A stretch of DNA of 56,988 nucleotides, from contig DXZN01000007.1 of the NCBI GenBank assembly GCA_019419645.1, forward strand, positions 1 to 56,988, given 5' to 3'. Positions within the stretch are counted from its first letter, which is position 1. Each line of letters begins with the position of its first letter. This document shows positions 1 through 8,645 of this stretch, piece after piece. Source of the stretch: Collinsella sp. Its GTDB lineage: Bacteria > Actinomycetota > Coriobacteriia > Coriobacteriales > Coriobacteriaceae. The position numbers were made by a program, and so were the translations under genes. The notes under the pieces were generated by a model. It saw nothing but the letters and a program-made list of their open reading frames with translations. It was not told the DNA's origin and did no database searches.

Positions 1-5
1 TGTCA

Positions 6-50
6 TGCGGACTCCAAACCGGACCTTGACGGTCCAACTTTTTGTCCGCA
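6..50. repeat. nested hairpin, terminator-like
   Basis: TGCGGAC (6-12) pairs with GTCCGCA (44-50), and inside it GGACC (21-25) pairs with GGTCC (31-35), followed by AACTTTTT. It probably ends a plus-strand gene lying left of the window. The gene itself is not visible. Confidence 0.5.
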
Positions 51-55
51 GTCCC

Positions 56-91
56 AACCTGCCAAAATAAACCTGTCCCTTTTTGGTAGGT
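56..91 (+). repeat. dispersed CCTGCCAAAA repeat, copy 1
   Basis: First of six copies in this window of a 37-40 bp repeat that runs AACCTGCCAAAA - TAAACCTGTCCC - TTTTTGGYAGGTT. The ends pair with each other (CCTGCCAAAA with TTTTGGCAGG; one arm here has GGTAGG, a G-T pair). It sits upstream of the amino-acid transporter promoter. Other copies are at 13661, 15875, 21616, 25175 (inverted) and 27589. Confidence 0.85.
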
Positions 92-133
92 AGAATAACC
101 CATAAGGTAAGTATGTTTCTGAGTTATTTCGTG

Positions 134-163
134 TTGACCCACTTGAGCGCGATAGGGTATAAC
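134..163 (+). promoter_or_regulatory. sigma-70-type promoter of the amino-acid ABC operon
   Basis: TTGACC (134-139) and TATAAC (158-163) are separated by 18 bp, about 43 bp before the start codon of the binding-protein gene. Both boxes are close to the vegetative consensus. Confidence 0.6.
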
Positions 164-206
164 TCTACTCAACCGCTAGGGATTTTATTGAGAAAGGTGT
201 TCTACC

Positions 207-1202
207 ATGAGCAAGAACCTCTCCCAGCAGGTCGTTCTCGACCGCCGCGGCTTCGTTGCCGCCACCTTCGCAACCGTCGCCGGCCTTGGTCTTGCCGGCT
301 GCTCCGACACCAGCGCCGAGGCCGACAAGGGTTCCGCCTCCGGCTCTTCCAAGAGCTCCGAAGATACCGAGGCTTCCACCACGCTCGACGCTAAGGCATT
401 CGACAAGCTCGTCGATAACGGCCCCAAGGCCGATGACGACGCCATCGCCGCCAGCGCCTGGGCCACGGCCGTCAAGGACGCCGGTGTCTTTAAGATCGGT
501 GGCGTTCAGACCTCTACGCTTTTCTCCCTCCTCAACGAGAAAGACGGTCAGACCCGCGGCTTCGACGCCGGTATCGCACAGCTCCTGTCCAACTACATTC
601 TGGGCGAGAACAAGGTCGAGATCACCCAGGTGACCTCGGACACGCGCGAGTCCGTCCTTCAGAACGGCCAGGTCGACGCCGTCTTTGCCACCTACACCAT
701 CACTGACGAGCGCAAGAAGCTCGTCTCCTTCGCCGGTCCCTACTACTACACCCAGCAGGCCATCCTGGTGCTCGCCGACAACGACGACATCAAGAGCGTC
801 GACGATCTGGCCGACAAGAACGTCGCCGTCCAGTCCGGCTCCAACGGCCCCGCCATCCTGGAGGAGTTCGCTCCCAAGGCCAGCCAGCAGGAGTTCAAGA
901 CCGACGAGGAGGCCCGCCAGGCACTCCAGCAGGGTCGTGTTGACGCCTACGTCATCGACAACAACATGCAGCAGAGCGCCCTGGTCCGCGAGCCCGGCAA
1001 GTACAAGATTGCCGGCAAGCCCTTCGGCAACAAGGAGCCCTATGGCATCGGCCTGCCGCTCGATTCCGACGGCGTCGCCTTTGTCAACGACTTCCTTAAG
1101 AAGATCGAGGATGACGGCACCTGGACCGAGCTGTGGCAGATCTGCATCGGCGACCGTACGGGCGACACCAATGTTCCCGAGCTACCCGAGATCGGCGCCT
1201 AG
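207..1202 (+). CDS. amino-acid ABC transporter substrate-binding lipoprotein (Tat-exported, glutamate/polar amino-acid type)
   Basis: 331 aa extracellular solute-binding protein of family 3. The N-terminus carries a twin-arginine motif (DRRGFVA, residues 12-18), a hydrophobic stretch and a lipobox LAGC with Cys32, so it should be exported folded by Tat and lipid-anchored outside the membrane. A Ser/Glu/Asp-rich linker (about 33-60) precedes the binding fold, where RGFDAGIA, the QVTSDTRESVLQNGQVDAVFA-like segment and NVAVQSGSN are characteristic of GluB/GlnH-type receptors. The following genes are two permeases and an ATPase, so this is the receptor of that importer. An intercistronic hairpin (1291-1316) separates it from the permeases and probably raises receptor output over membrane parts. 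Substrate is inferred, with glutamate or a related polar amino acid most likely. The start is the ATG with GAAAGG upstream. Confidence 0.88.
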   Translation: MSKNLSQQVVLDRRGFVAATFATVAGLGLAGCSDTSAEADKGSASGSSKSSEDTEASTTLDAKAFDKLVDNGPKADDDAIAASAWATAVKDAGVFKIGGVQTSTLFSLLNEKDGQTRGFDAGIAQLLSNYILGENKVEITQVTSDTRESVLQNGQVDAVFATYTITDERKKLVSFAGPYYYTQQAILVLADNDDIKSVDDLADKNVAVQSGSNGPAILEEFAPKASQQEFKTDEEARQALQQGRVDAYVIDNNMQQSALVREPGKYKIAGKPFGNKEPYGIGLPLDSDGVAFVNDFLKKIEDDGTWTELWQICIGDRTGDTNVPELPEIGA

Positions 1203-1290
1203 GCAGCGAGCCTGGTAACGGCCGCTACGAAACCATACGGAAACGCACGATGCGCTTTATTGCGCTAAACTGTTTCCTCACTGAGTTGTC

Positions 1291-1316
1291 GGGGCTTCCG
1301 TACACACGGAAGCCCC
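1291..1316 (+). terminator. intercistronic hairpin between receptor and permease genes
   Basis: GGGGCTTCCGT (1291-1301) pairs perfectly with ACGGAAGCCCC (1306-1316) around a 4-nt loop and is followed by TTTCCTT. It lies between the binding-protein gene and the first permease gene, where a leaky terminator or 3'-end stabiliser is common in importer operons. Confidence 0.75.
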
Positions 1317-1340
1317 TTTCCTTACCGGCGGGAGGTCCGC

Positions 1341-2000
1341 ATGAGTCTCTCCGAGCTCTGGTCGCTCTATGGCCAGAACTATATCGACGCGCTGCTAGCA
1401 ACCTGGGGCATGACGCTTGAGTCGTTTGCCATCGCCATGGTGCTGGCCGTCGCCGTCACCGTGATGCGCGTGTCGCCGCTCAAGCCGCTGCGCGTCTTTG
1501 GCGACCTGTATGTCCAGGTCTTCCGTAACATCCCCGGCATCGCGCTGCTCATTATCGTCGTCTATGCGCTGCCGCCGCTCAAGGTCGTCCTGCCCTACCG
1601 CACCTGCGTCATCGTCGCCACGGTGCTCTTGGGTTCTGCCTTTGGCTCCGAGAACTTTATAAGCGGCATCAACACCGTCGGTGTCGGCCAGGTGGAAGCC
1701 GCCCGCTCGCTGGGCATGAGCTTCAGCCGTATCCTCGCCAAGATCGTGATTCCGCAGGCGCTGCGCTCGAGCGTGCTGCCCATGACCAACCTCTTTATCG
1801 CCGTCATGCTCACCACCGCGCTCGGCAGTCAGGTGCCGCTTAAACCGCAGGAGCTCACCGGCGTGGTGAGCTACATCAACACGCGCTCGCTCGGCGGCGT
1901 CGCCGCGTTCTTTATCTCGGCGCTCGGCTACCTGGGCACGGCCTTTGTGGTGAGCCACATTGGCAACTATATCGATAAGAAGGTGAGGATCCTCCGATGA
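1341..2000 (+). CDS. amino-acid ABC transporter permease, first subunit
   Basis: 219 aa membrane permease of the HisM/GluC family with about five transmembrane helices. The EAA loop that contacts the ATPase is visible as VEAARSLGMSFSRILAKIVI (about residues 117-136) followed by PQALRSS. The start ATG has GGGAGG upstream. Its last four bases (ATGA, 1997-2000) overlap the start of the second permease, so the two are translationally coupled and probably form the heterodimeric pore of the importer. Length fits the family (215-230 aa). Confidence 0.88.
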   Translation: MSLSELWSLYGQNYIDALLATWGMTLESFAIAMVLAVAVTVMRVSPLKPLRVFGDLYVQVFRNIPGIALLIIVVYALPPLKVVLPYRTCVIVATVLLGSAFGSENFISGINTVGVGQVEAARSLGMSFSRILAKIVIPQALRSSVLPMTNLFIAVMLTTALGSQVPLKPQELTGVVSYINTRSLGGVAAFFISALGYLGTAFVVSHIGNYIDKKVRILR

Positions 2001-2830
2001 GCAAGCACTCCACCTCCGCGCTCACCATGCGCGATGCGCTCTACGAGGCTCCCGGCCCCAAGATGCGCGCCAAGATTCGCGTCGGCACCGCCATCTCACT
2101 TGTTGCCGTGGCCGCGCTCATCGCTCTGGTACTGCAGCGCTTTTATGTGACCGGCCAGCTTTCGGTCCATTACTGGTACTTCTTTACGCACCTCACCACC
2201 TGGAAGTTCCTGCTTGCCGGTTTTGAGGGCACAGTAAAGGTCGCGCTCACCGCCGGCGCCATCGCGCTGGTACTGGGCTTAGCCCTCATGCTCGGCCGTA
2301 CCAGCGACATCAAGCCGCTGCAGCTGGTCTGCCGCGTGCTCACCGATTTCTTCCGTGGCGTGCCGAGCCTGCTGTTCATCTACTTCTTCTTTTTGGTGCT
2401 GCCCCAGTACAAGATCGCGCTGCCGTCGTTTTGGATGCTCACGCTTCCCGTCGCGCTCGCCGCGGCCGGCGTACTCGCCGAGATCTTCCGCGCCGGCGTC
2501 AATGCCGTGCCGCGCGGCCAGGTCGAGGCCGCCCAGGCGCTCGGTCTCTCCAAGGCTAAAATCACCTTTAAAATCGTGCTGCCGCAGGCCATTCGGTTTA
2601 TCATTCCGTCGTTGATTTCGCAGCTTGTGGTCGTCGTCAAAGACACCACCGTCGCCTACGTGGTGAGCTACCCCGACCTTATGCAAAACGCCCGCGTGCT
2701 CATTACCAACTACGACGCGCTCGTGTCGGTCTATCTGGTGATCGCGATCATCTATATCCTCATCAACGTCGCGATTAACAAGGCCGCTGTCTACGTCTCG
2801 CACAAGACCGGCGCGACCATCATCCGCTAA
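1997..2830 (+). CDS. amino-acid ABC transporter permease, second subunit
   Basis: 277 aa permease, longer than its partner because of an N-terminal cytoplasmic extension of about 35 residues before the first helix. The EAA loop is seen as VEAAQALGLSKAKITFKIVL then PQAIRF (about residues 175-200). The C-terminal helices include the KDTTVAYVVSYPDL segment typical of GluD/HisQ-like proteins. It overlaps the first permease by four bases and is followed after 36 bp by the ATPase gene. It is part of the same importer of polar amino acids. Substrate specificity cannot be read from the permeases alone. Confidence 0.87.
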   Translation: MSKHSTSALTMRDALYEAPGPKMRAKIRVGTAISLVAVAALIALVLQRFYVTGQLSVHYWYFFTHLTTWKFLLAGFEGTVKVALTAGAIALVLGLALMLGRTSDIKPLQLVCRVLTDFFRGVPSLLFIYFFFLVLPQYKIALPSFWMLTLPVALAAAGVLAEIFRAGVNAVPRGQVEAAQALGLSKAKITFKIVLPQAIRFIIPSLISQLVVVVKDTTVAYVVSYPDLMQNARVLITNYDALVSVYLVIAIIYILINVAINKAAVYVSHKTGATIIR

Positions 2831-2866
2831 CGCTTTACCATTTCGAGTCATAAGGAGCCGAGCACC

Positions 2867-3631
<765 letters not shown>

Positions 3632-3683
3632 CCCAATTGCCATATCCGCTCGCCATGACCATCCAAACTCGAAAGCAACACCT

Positions 3684-4493
3684 ATGATCGGAACTTGCAC
3701 TTCATCGTCATACACCCTGCACGTCAACGTCGACCCCGCCGACCGTCCGCTCATCCTGGTGGCGCCGCGCTGGGAAGAGGCGAAGCCGTTTTTAAGCGAA
3801 ACGCTCTCCCCCAACGAGGAAATCGCAAGTGTCTTTGTCGATGCCATCCTTGCCGCCGGCGGCCTGCCGCTGCAGATGTCCATCACCGAGGACATTGAGG
3901 TCATCCGTCATTACGTCGATATCGCCGACGGCATCGCCATTCCCGGCGGCCCCGATGTCAACCCCAAACGTTGGGGCGATGATCGACCCTACGACCCCAC
4001 CCTCTGCTGCGAGATCCGCGATAGCTTTGAGTTTAAGCTGGTCGGCGAGGTACTCCGCGCCAAAAAGCCGCTCTTTACCACCTGCCGCGGCACGCAGTTG
4101 CTCAATGTCGCCACTGGCGGCACCCTGTGCATGGACGTGCCGAGCCTGGGCGCTCGCGAGGGCCGCACGCAGTGGCGCCATACCCACGTGCTCAACGACC
4201 CCGTGCATCCCGTCGAGGTCGTGCCGGGCTCGCTGTTGGAGCGCGCGCTTGGCGGGCACAGGCTGATCCAGACCAACTCCGCACACCACTGCTGCGTCGA
4301 TCGTCTGGGTAAGAGCACGCGTTTGGTCGCCAAGGCAACCGACGGCGTTCCCGAGTGCATCGAGGTCGAAGGCCAGCCATTCTGCTTGGGCGTGCAATGG
4401 CACCCTGAGTACACGTGGAAGACGCTCGAGACCGACTTTAACCTGTGGAAGTCGTTTGTCGAAGCAGCGGCCAAGGTAAAGCAGGCCCGCTAG
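3684..4493 (+). CDS. gamma-glutamyl-gamma-aminobutyrate hydrolase family protein (peptidase C26)
   Basis: 269 aa from the ATG at 3684; the reading frame is open further upstream but that part overlaps the ATPase gene and looks non-coding. The class-I glutamine amidotransferase fold is shown by PGGPDVNP (oxyanion region), the nucleophile elbow TTCRGTQLLNVATGG with the catalytic Cys, and the catalytic His-x-Glu in GVQWHPEY near the C-terminus. Family members (PuuD-like) hydrolyse gamma-glutamyl amides in the cytosol. Its place behind a polar amino-acid importer suggests processing of an imported gamma-glutamyl compound. That is inference, and the true substrate is unknown. Confidence 0.85.
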   Translation: MIGTCTSSSYTLHVNVDPADRPLILVAPRWEEAKPFLSETLSPNEEIASVFVDAILAAGGLPLQMSITEDIEVIRHYVDIADGIAIPGGPDVNPKRWGDDRPYDPTLCCEIRDSFEFKLVGEVLRAKKPLFTTCRGTQLLNVATGGTLCMDVPSLGAREGRTQWRHTHVLNDPVHPVEVVPGSLLERALGGHRLIQTNSAHHCCVDRLGKSTRLVAKATDGVPECIEVEGQPFCLGVQWHPEYTWKTLETDFNLWKSFVEAAAKVKQAR

Positions 4494-4526
4494 CTCGCGA
4501 ACCACTCAGGTTAAAGCCTCCTAAGC

Positions 4527-4568
4527 CAGGGGGGGGCGGACACCAGCTACGGTGCCCGCCCCCCCCTG
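4527..4568 (+). terminator. strong GC-rich terminator hairpin
   Basis: Two 18-base arms (4527-4544 and 4551-4568, with a run of eight G and eight C) pair with one mismatch around AGCTAC. It lies between the convergent importer operon and the minus-strand ABC-2 exporter genes and could stop transcription from both sides. Confidence 0.75.
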
Positions 4569-4606
4569 TATTTGATATGCTCGGTATGATTATCCCTCAC
4601 AAACAA

Positions 4607-5425
4607 TCAGAGAAATCTCGACCGCAATCGGTCGACAGTAAAGCAAATGGCAACAACGCTTGCTACGTTTATGAGACAGTCAATTAAAATCGAAATGCAT
4701 TGACCATTCCCCAACGGGGTCACGCCGCAAATCCACATGAGCATCGAGGCTGGAAGCGGAAGCATGGAATTGGCCCCGATCTGTATGTAGATCGCTACGA
4801 CGTTGACAAGCAGCAGCATGCCAATAGGACCGAAGCCGGCCCCAAAATAGGAAACAGCGATCACGCAAGAGACCACATATGCAAGACAGACGGCACTCGC
4901 CAGAAGAAGTCGATAGCAAAATACATGCAGGTTGAAATACTGCTGAGCATCCGAAACGATTGCGCAGTTAAGACAGCACAAAACGACACTCGACAGGACA
5001 AACGCGCCCAAAAGGGCAAAAGAAGATAGCACCACTCGCGCAACGATAGCGCACACACGCTTCCCTCCCCGAGCCTCCGACAACCCCCACGGTTCCTCGA
5101 CAAAGCCCGAACTGACAAAGCGCGGCACAATGCAAGCCGCGATGAACGGAAAGAACAATGCATGGGCCAACGGGGCTACGTTGAACAGCAGACCGCGAAA
5201 AACCTCTGCATTGCCAAATAGAAGGACATCCTCCGCCGATAGCCGAAGCGTCGGGTCTGGGAAAAAACCCAAGAAACTGTTCTCACGGAGGCTACAGAAC
5301 CACATCGGGAAAGAATTAAGCTGCAAAAACACCATGTACGCATAAATTACCAGGATTAAGGCGTACGCCCATTTGCTCACATGCTTCAATTCTGACTGGA
5401 GAAGTCTTTTAATCTGACGAGCCAT
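4607..5425 (-). CDS. ABC-2-type membrane protein, second permease
   Basis: 272 aa hydrophobic protein with about six predicted membrane segments, the first at residues 17-33 (WAYALILVIYAYMVFLQ). No conserved catalytic motif is expected in this class. The ATG at 5425 is preferred because GGGGGTG lies just before it; the longer GTG form at 5434 has no site. It overlaps the preceding permease gene by 17 bp, so it is coupled to it. With the ATPase upstream it resembles the two-permease exporters used for bacteriocin immunity or peptide export, but no lanthipeptide genes are present and the substrate is unknown. Codon use is less GC-rich than most neighbours, which may indicate transfer. Confidence 0.7.
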   Translation of the reverse strand: MARQIKRLLQSELKHVSKWAYALILVIYAYMVFLQLNSFPMWFCSLRENSFLGFFPDPTLRLSAEDVLLFGNAEVFRGLLFNVAPLAHALFFPFIAACIVPRFVSSGFVEEPWGLSEARGGKRVCAIVARVVLSSFALLGAFVLSSVVLCCLNCAIVSDAQQYFNLHVFCYRLLLASAVCLAYVVSCVIAVSYFGAGFGPIGMLLLVNVVAIYIQIGANSMLPLPASMLMWICGVTPLGNGQCISILIDCLINVASVVAICFTVDRLRSRFL

Positions 5426-6233
5426 TGAGCACACCCCCAGCGCGAAAGCTCAAGAGAGCGTAAATCAATACCGATAGACAGCTGGCTGCCACGCCATATC
5501 CCAGAAGCGTCAGCTGCCCCATATCGCTATACCCAAGGGCACATCCGACTCCAAGGTACGGCCCCGGAAGGAAGAAGATCCATCGCAAGGATGGTATAGG
5601 TGCCTGAAGGAAGGCTCCGTAGAGCGTCAAGCTCATGACAAATCCGACTATCACCACGGCCCCACTCAATACAGCGCTGCCCGTTATCCGATAGATGGTC
5701 ACCGTCTCCAGCGCAACCGATATCACCAATACGGCGTTGACTATCATTGCAGGCAAAAATACAGTTAGTATGTTGTGCGAGTAGTTATGCCCTCCACGTA
5801 TTATGGCTATTGCAAAAAGAAGAAGGCAAAGCGCGCTATACGCTGCGCCAATTATTAAAGCAGACGAAAATGCATGGGCTAGAGCCCCATAAAAGCGGTT
5901 GAGACCTCTTGCCGAAGAAATTCGGTGCCCCTCTTTATAGCCATGCTCCTGTAAAAGCACCAAACAAACGATGAGTGGAACGAACAGGGATGTACCGGCA
6001 AAAGCGCTGCGCGCAAGGGACTCATCAGGCGCAGAAGGATCGATTGCATTCCAGAGGAAACCAATATCCTCCCCACAAACGCCATAGCCAAAGGCGAGCA
6101 ACGTTGTTCCGTTTTTTAGAAAGATGCCGAAGAGAAGGCCGAACGCCAGCATAAGCGCAAGACCAAACTTCGCCGGAAATATCCTGTGCAAACGCATCAT
6201 ATCTGCCTTTATGGGATGGATCGCCCGCTTCAT
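5409..6233 (-). CDS. ABC-2-type membrane protein, first permease
   Basis: 274 aa membrane protein with about six hydrophobic segments, the first at residues 25-45 (FGLALMLAFGLLFGIFL). Sequence between segments one and two is an extracytoplasmic loop containing CGEDIGFLW. The start codon overlaps the ATPase stop (ATGA, 6230-6233) and its end overlaps the next permease gene. It is therefore the middle gene of a three-gene exporter operon. I recognise the architecture but not a named family. Function as an export channel is inferred from the neighbouring ATPase. Confidence 0.72.
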   Translation of the reverse strand: MKRAIHPIKADMMRLHRIFPAKFGLALMLAFGLLFGIFLKNGTTLLAFGYGVCGEDIGFLWNAIDPSAPDESLARSAFAGTSLFVPLIVCLVLLQEHGYKEGHRISSARGLNRFYGALAHAFSSALIIGAAYSALCLLLFAIAIIRGGHNYSHNILTVFLPAMIVNAVLVISVALETVTIYRITGSAVLSGAVVIVGFVMSLTLYGAFLQAPIPSLRWIFFLPGPYLGVGCALGYSDMGQLTLLGYGVAASCLSVLIYALLSFRAGGVLNGSSD

Positions 6234-6991
6234 AGCGAGACCGCCTTCATCAAGCGCCTGTAATACTCTTTTAGGGATGGCGCCTCATCCCTTATGACGT
6301 CCATCGATTCCTTTTTCAGCAGTTCGCCGTCATGAAGAAACACGCAACTTGTTGCAACTGATGCCAACTCATCCAAATCATGGCTAGAGATGAGCATGGT
6401 CTTACCCTGTTCTCGATTCAATCGACCGATAAGGGCCCATATACTCTCGATGCCCAGCGGGTCCAACCCATTTGCTGGCTCATCAAAAATAAGCAGATCA
6501 GTGTCACCCAACAAAGCCGTAGCTATATCCAGTCGCCGTTTCATTCCCAGAGAAAAACTGCTCACGCTCTTTTTCTCATCGACGTCCAGCCCGACTAGGC
6601 CCAAGACGCGAGGAACCTCACGTTTCTCATCGAGTCCCCATTCCGCACATCGGATCCGAAGATTTTCAGCCGCGCTGAGGGATTGGTATGCTCCGCTGGA
6701 ATCTGGCACATAGCCGACACGCGTCCGCATCAGGCTCAGCTCTTTTTTCGACTTTCCTCCAAAGAGTTCCACGCTCCCCGACGATGGCTCGCAGAGGCCC
6801 AGCACTATTTTAATAAGCGTGCTTTTGCCAGCCCCGTTTGCACCAACAAGGGCGCAAAGCTCAGATTGATTCACCTCGAAGGAAACGTCATGCAACACAC
6901 GCCGTTTTCCATAGCGCTTTGACACCTTTGATAGCTTTATCGCTGATGCGTTCATTGGCCTTCCGTTCCGCTTGATAGCAAAACCGCTCAT
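6230..6991 (-). CDS. ABC transporter ATP-binding protein (ABC-2 / CcmA-type)
   Basis: 253 aa ATPase. Walker A is GANGAGKSTL (about residues 49-58), the signature is SFSLGMKRRLDIATALLG, Walker B is LLIFDEPANGLDPLG and the H-loop is ISSHDLDEL. The LGMKRR signature is typical of ABC-2 exporters for drugs, lipids or bacteriocins. The start at 6991 is chosen because AAGAAGGAAC precedes it; an internal Met (6955) is possible. It heads the operon with two membrane subunits that follow with overlapping codons. Upstream, AT-rich sequence separates it from an XRE gene on the same strand, which may regulate it. Confidence 0.88.
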   Translation of the reverse strand: MSGFAIKRNGRPMNASAIKLSKVSKRYGKRRVLHDVSFEVNQSELCALVGANGAGKSTLIKIVLGLCEPSSGSVELFGGKSKKELSLMRTRVGYVPDSSGAYQSLSAAENLRIRCAEWGLDEKREVPRVLGLVGLDVDEKKSVSSFSLGMKRRLDIATALLGDTDLLIFDEPANGLDPLGIESIWALIGRLNREQGKTMLISSHDLDELASVATSCVFLHDGELLKKESMDVIRDEAPSLKEYYRRLMKAVSL

Positions 6992-7076
6992 ATCGTTCCT
7001 TCTTCCCTTTATCGTTTTTCATTGTTGTTATTGTTTTTCGATAACTCGTATTTGTCAAGATAATCTAAAAGAGAGA

Positions 7077-7095
7077 ACCCGTGTTAGACACGAGT
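7077..7095 (-). terminator. weak terminator after the XRE gene
   Basis: ACCCGTGT and ACACGAGT pair with one mismatch around a 3-nt loop. On the minus strand the hairpin is followed by TCTCTCTTTT. It follows the stop of the XRE gene and precedes the ABC-2 operon. Confidence 0.45.
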
Positions 7096-7135
7096 CCCTT
7101 CACGCTGATATTTCGTTTTAGTTGTTCGCCTTAAG

Positions 7136-7465
7136 CTACTCGTCACTCAAATCGACAGCGAAGACTGATGTCGGAAGCGACGCCTCGTTGCCTCCGCCAT
7201 CCCGCATCTGTCTCACGACATTTTTTGCGCGCTCGACAATAAGCTCCTCAAGCTCTTTCTCGCTCACGCGCTGAATAATATCTCCCGGTTGACAATCAAG
7301 CTCATCACAGATATCGAGAAGCGTCTTTAGGCGAATAGCTTTTATCTTTCCGTTTCTAAGCTTTGAAATATTAGCCGGAGTATGCCCCGTCGCCCGAATC
7401 AGATCAGCGCTGGTCTTTCCGGTCTTAAGCAGCTGCGTCTCAAGCTCGATGATGAGATAGCTCAT
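7136..7465 (-). CDS. XRE-family transcriptional regulator (YozG/Cro type)
   Basis: 109 aa. The first 65 residues form a small helix-turn-helix: TGKTSADLIRATGHTPANISKLRNGKIKAIRLKTLLDICDELDCQPGDII has the pattern of short Cro/C1 regulators in which the recognition helix is around HTPANISKL. The remaining 40 residues are acidic and have no recognised domain. It lies 8 bp after a DUF2975 membrane protein on the same strand. This pairing of a small XRE protein and a DUF2975 protein is common in Firmicutes and Actinobacteria; the role is not established. A membrane-signal or autoregulatory pair is a plausible inference. Confidence 0.82.
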   Translation of the reverse strand: MSYLIIELETQLLKTGKTSADLIRATGHTPANISKLRNGKIKAIRLKTLLDICDELDCQPGDIIQRVSEKELEELIVERAKNVVRQMRDGGGNEASLPTSVFAVDLSDE

Positions 7466-7473
7466 GTTTCCTC

Positions 7474-8034
7474 CTACACAAGCTCGTCAGACTGCTCTTG
7501 GAGCAGCGAGGCATAACTCCAAATCGCCGAGATAAACAGACAGACAACTGCGCCGATAAACGACCCCGCATCAAAGGTAGCGCCTTGGCAAATCTCAATA
7601 ACAAAGGAATGAGGCACGATGTAAAGCTCCAGTCCGCCAATGGTGAGATTGACCGATCCATAGGCACCAACGAGCGAAACCGCGGCGTTAACAGCAAAGG
7701 CAAGCGCGAGAACACGGATAAGCCGCACATGCGTCTTGGTAAAGGGCGAGACGCCCCGAGAGATGTTACGGCTGATCCCGCACAAAACGACAAGCGAAAT
7801 ACCCACGACGAGCGCCAGGCACAGTCCGCTTGGGATAACGATGCACCCGCCATCGAGAAGCGTCACGACACCGAAAGAATCGACAGAAGCAACGTTTGTA
7901 ACCGCATACCAGATCACGTAAACAACCAACGCGGCAAAAGCGACGAGCATTCCCGCAGAAACGGCTGCCATGCAAAAACCGAACTTCCTGATATTTTCGC
8001 CCGCCTTGGCCATACGCTGAACGCTGTTGGACAT
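7474..8034 (-). CDS. DUF2975-like membrane protein paired with an XRE regulator
   Basis: 186 aa from the ATG at 8034, which has GAGGGTGA before it; the upstream extension in the same frame has cysteine-rich, unlikely sequence. Four hydrophobic helices are visible, at about residues 15-40 (FCMAAVSAGMLVAFAALVVYVIW), 65-90, 105-130 and 155-180. The pattern of four helices with SRGVSPFTKTHVRLIRVLA between helices two and three is the DUF2975 hallmark (a short cytoplasmic loop with 'G.PF'). Function unknown. It precedes the XRE gene by 8 bp and almost certainly shares its mRNA. Confidence 0.75.
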   Translation of the reverse strand: MSNSVQRMAKAGENIRKFGFCMAAVSAGMLVAFAALVVYVIWYAVTNVASVDSFGVVTLLDGGCIVIPSGLCLALVVGISLVVLCGISRNISRGVSPFTKTHVRLIRVLALAFAVNAAVSLVGAYGSVNLTIGGLELYIVPHSFVIEICQGATFDAGSFIGAVVCLFISAIWSYASLLQEQSDELV

Positions 8035-8176
8035 ACACTCACCCTCATCGACTCTATCGTTATTCGAACAGTTTATCGAACAACGATATGGATTGCATGC
8101 GGAAAGCCCCGACAGTGTGCATAGGCAATTCACTAATCAGAAGGGGTGAGAGTGGATTTTTGGACACGTATCGAAC

Positions 8177-8240
8177 GAGAGTGGATAATCTCCCACTTTG
8201 AGGCCGCCACCGGGCCTAAAACGGGAGATTATCCACTCTC
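8177..8240. repeat. 18-bp perfect inverted repeat
   Basis: GAGAGTGGATAATCTCCC (8177-8194) is repeated inverted at 8223-8240, around a 28-base loop that holds a smaller pairing (AGGCC with GGGCCT). A further direct copy of GAGAGTGGAT occurs at about 8149. It lies between the divergent ends of the DUF2975 promoter region and the HPt gene 3' end; it could terminate the minus-strand HPt transcript, though no T-run follows. Confidence 0.75.
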
Positions 8241-8264
8241 ATAGTCATCAAAGCTCGTAAGCCC

Positions 8265-8621
8265 TTATTCTGCCGCCTCGCGCAAGGCCGACATCGTTGC
8301 CGCATATTGCTGCTGCAGCGCATGCATTCCCTCGCGAGCGCCGTCAACGGCATCGGCGCCGCGCAGCGCTTCGGTCACCACGACCGCCGGCTCGTACAGA
8401 TTGTTGAATCCCAGGTTCTGGCTCACGCCCTTGAGCGTGTGCGCTGCCATAAACGCACTCTTGGCGTCTCCTGCCGCCATGGCAGCCTCCAGCTTGTCCA
8501 TGCTCTCGTCATCCAAAAACTTGAGGGCAAAGCGGGCAAGCATTTCCTCGCCCATCAGCCGAGCGCACGCATCGTCATAATTAGCGCCGATCTTCTCATA
8601 CGCCTCACGCATGGAAATCAT
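8265..8621 (-). CDS. histidine phosphotransfer (HPt) domain protein
   Basis: 118 aa single-domain protein. The HPt signature AAHTLKGVSQNLG contains the phospho-accepting His61, and the surrounding four-helix pattern fits the family length (100-120 aa). AAGGAG lies ten bases before the ATG at 8621. It follows the GGDEF-receiver-HD-GYP gene by 24 bp, so it is probably cotranscribed and exchanges phosphate with that receiver. No histidine kinase is encoded nearby, so the phosphate source must be elsewhere. Role in a phosphorelay is inferred from domain content and adjacency. Confidence 0.85.
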   Translation of the reverse strand: MISMREAYEKIGANYDDACARLMGEEMLARFALKFLDDESMDKLEAAMAAGDAKSAFMAAHTLKGVSQNLGFNNLYEPAVVVTEALRGADAVDGAREGMHALQQQYAATMSALREAAE

Positions 8622-8645
8622 GGATTAAAAACTCCTTTGGTCAAA

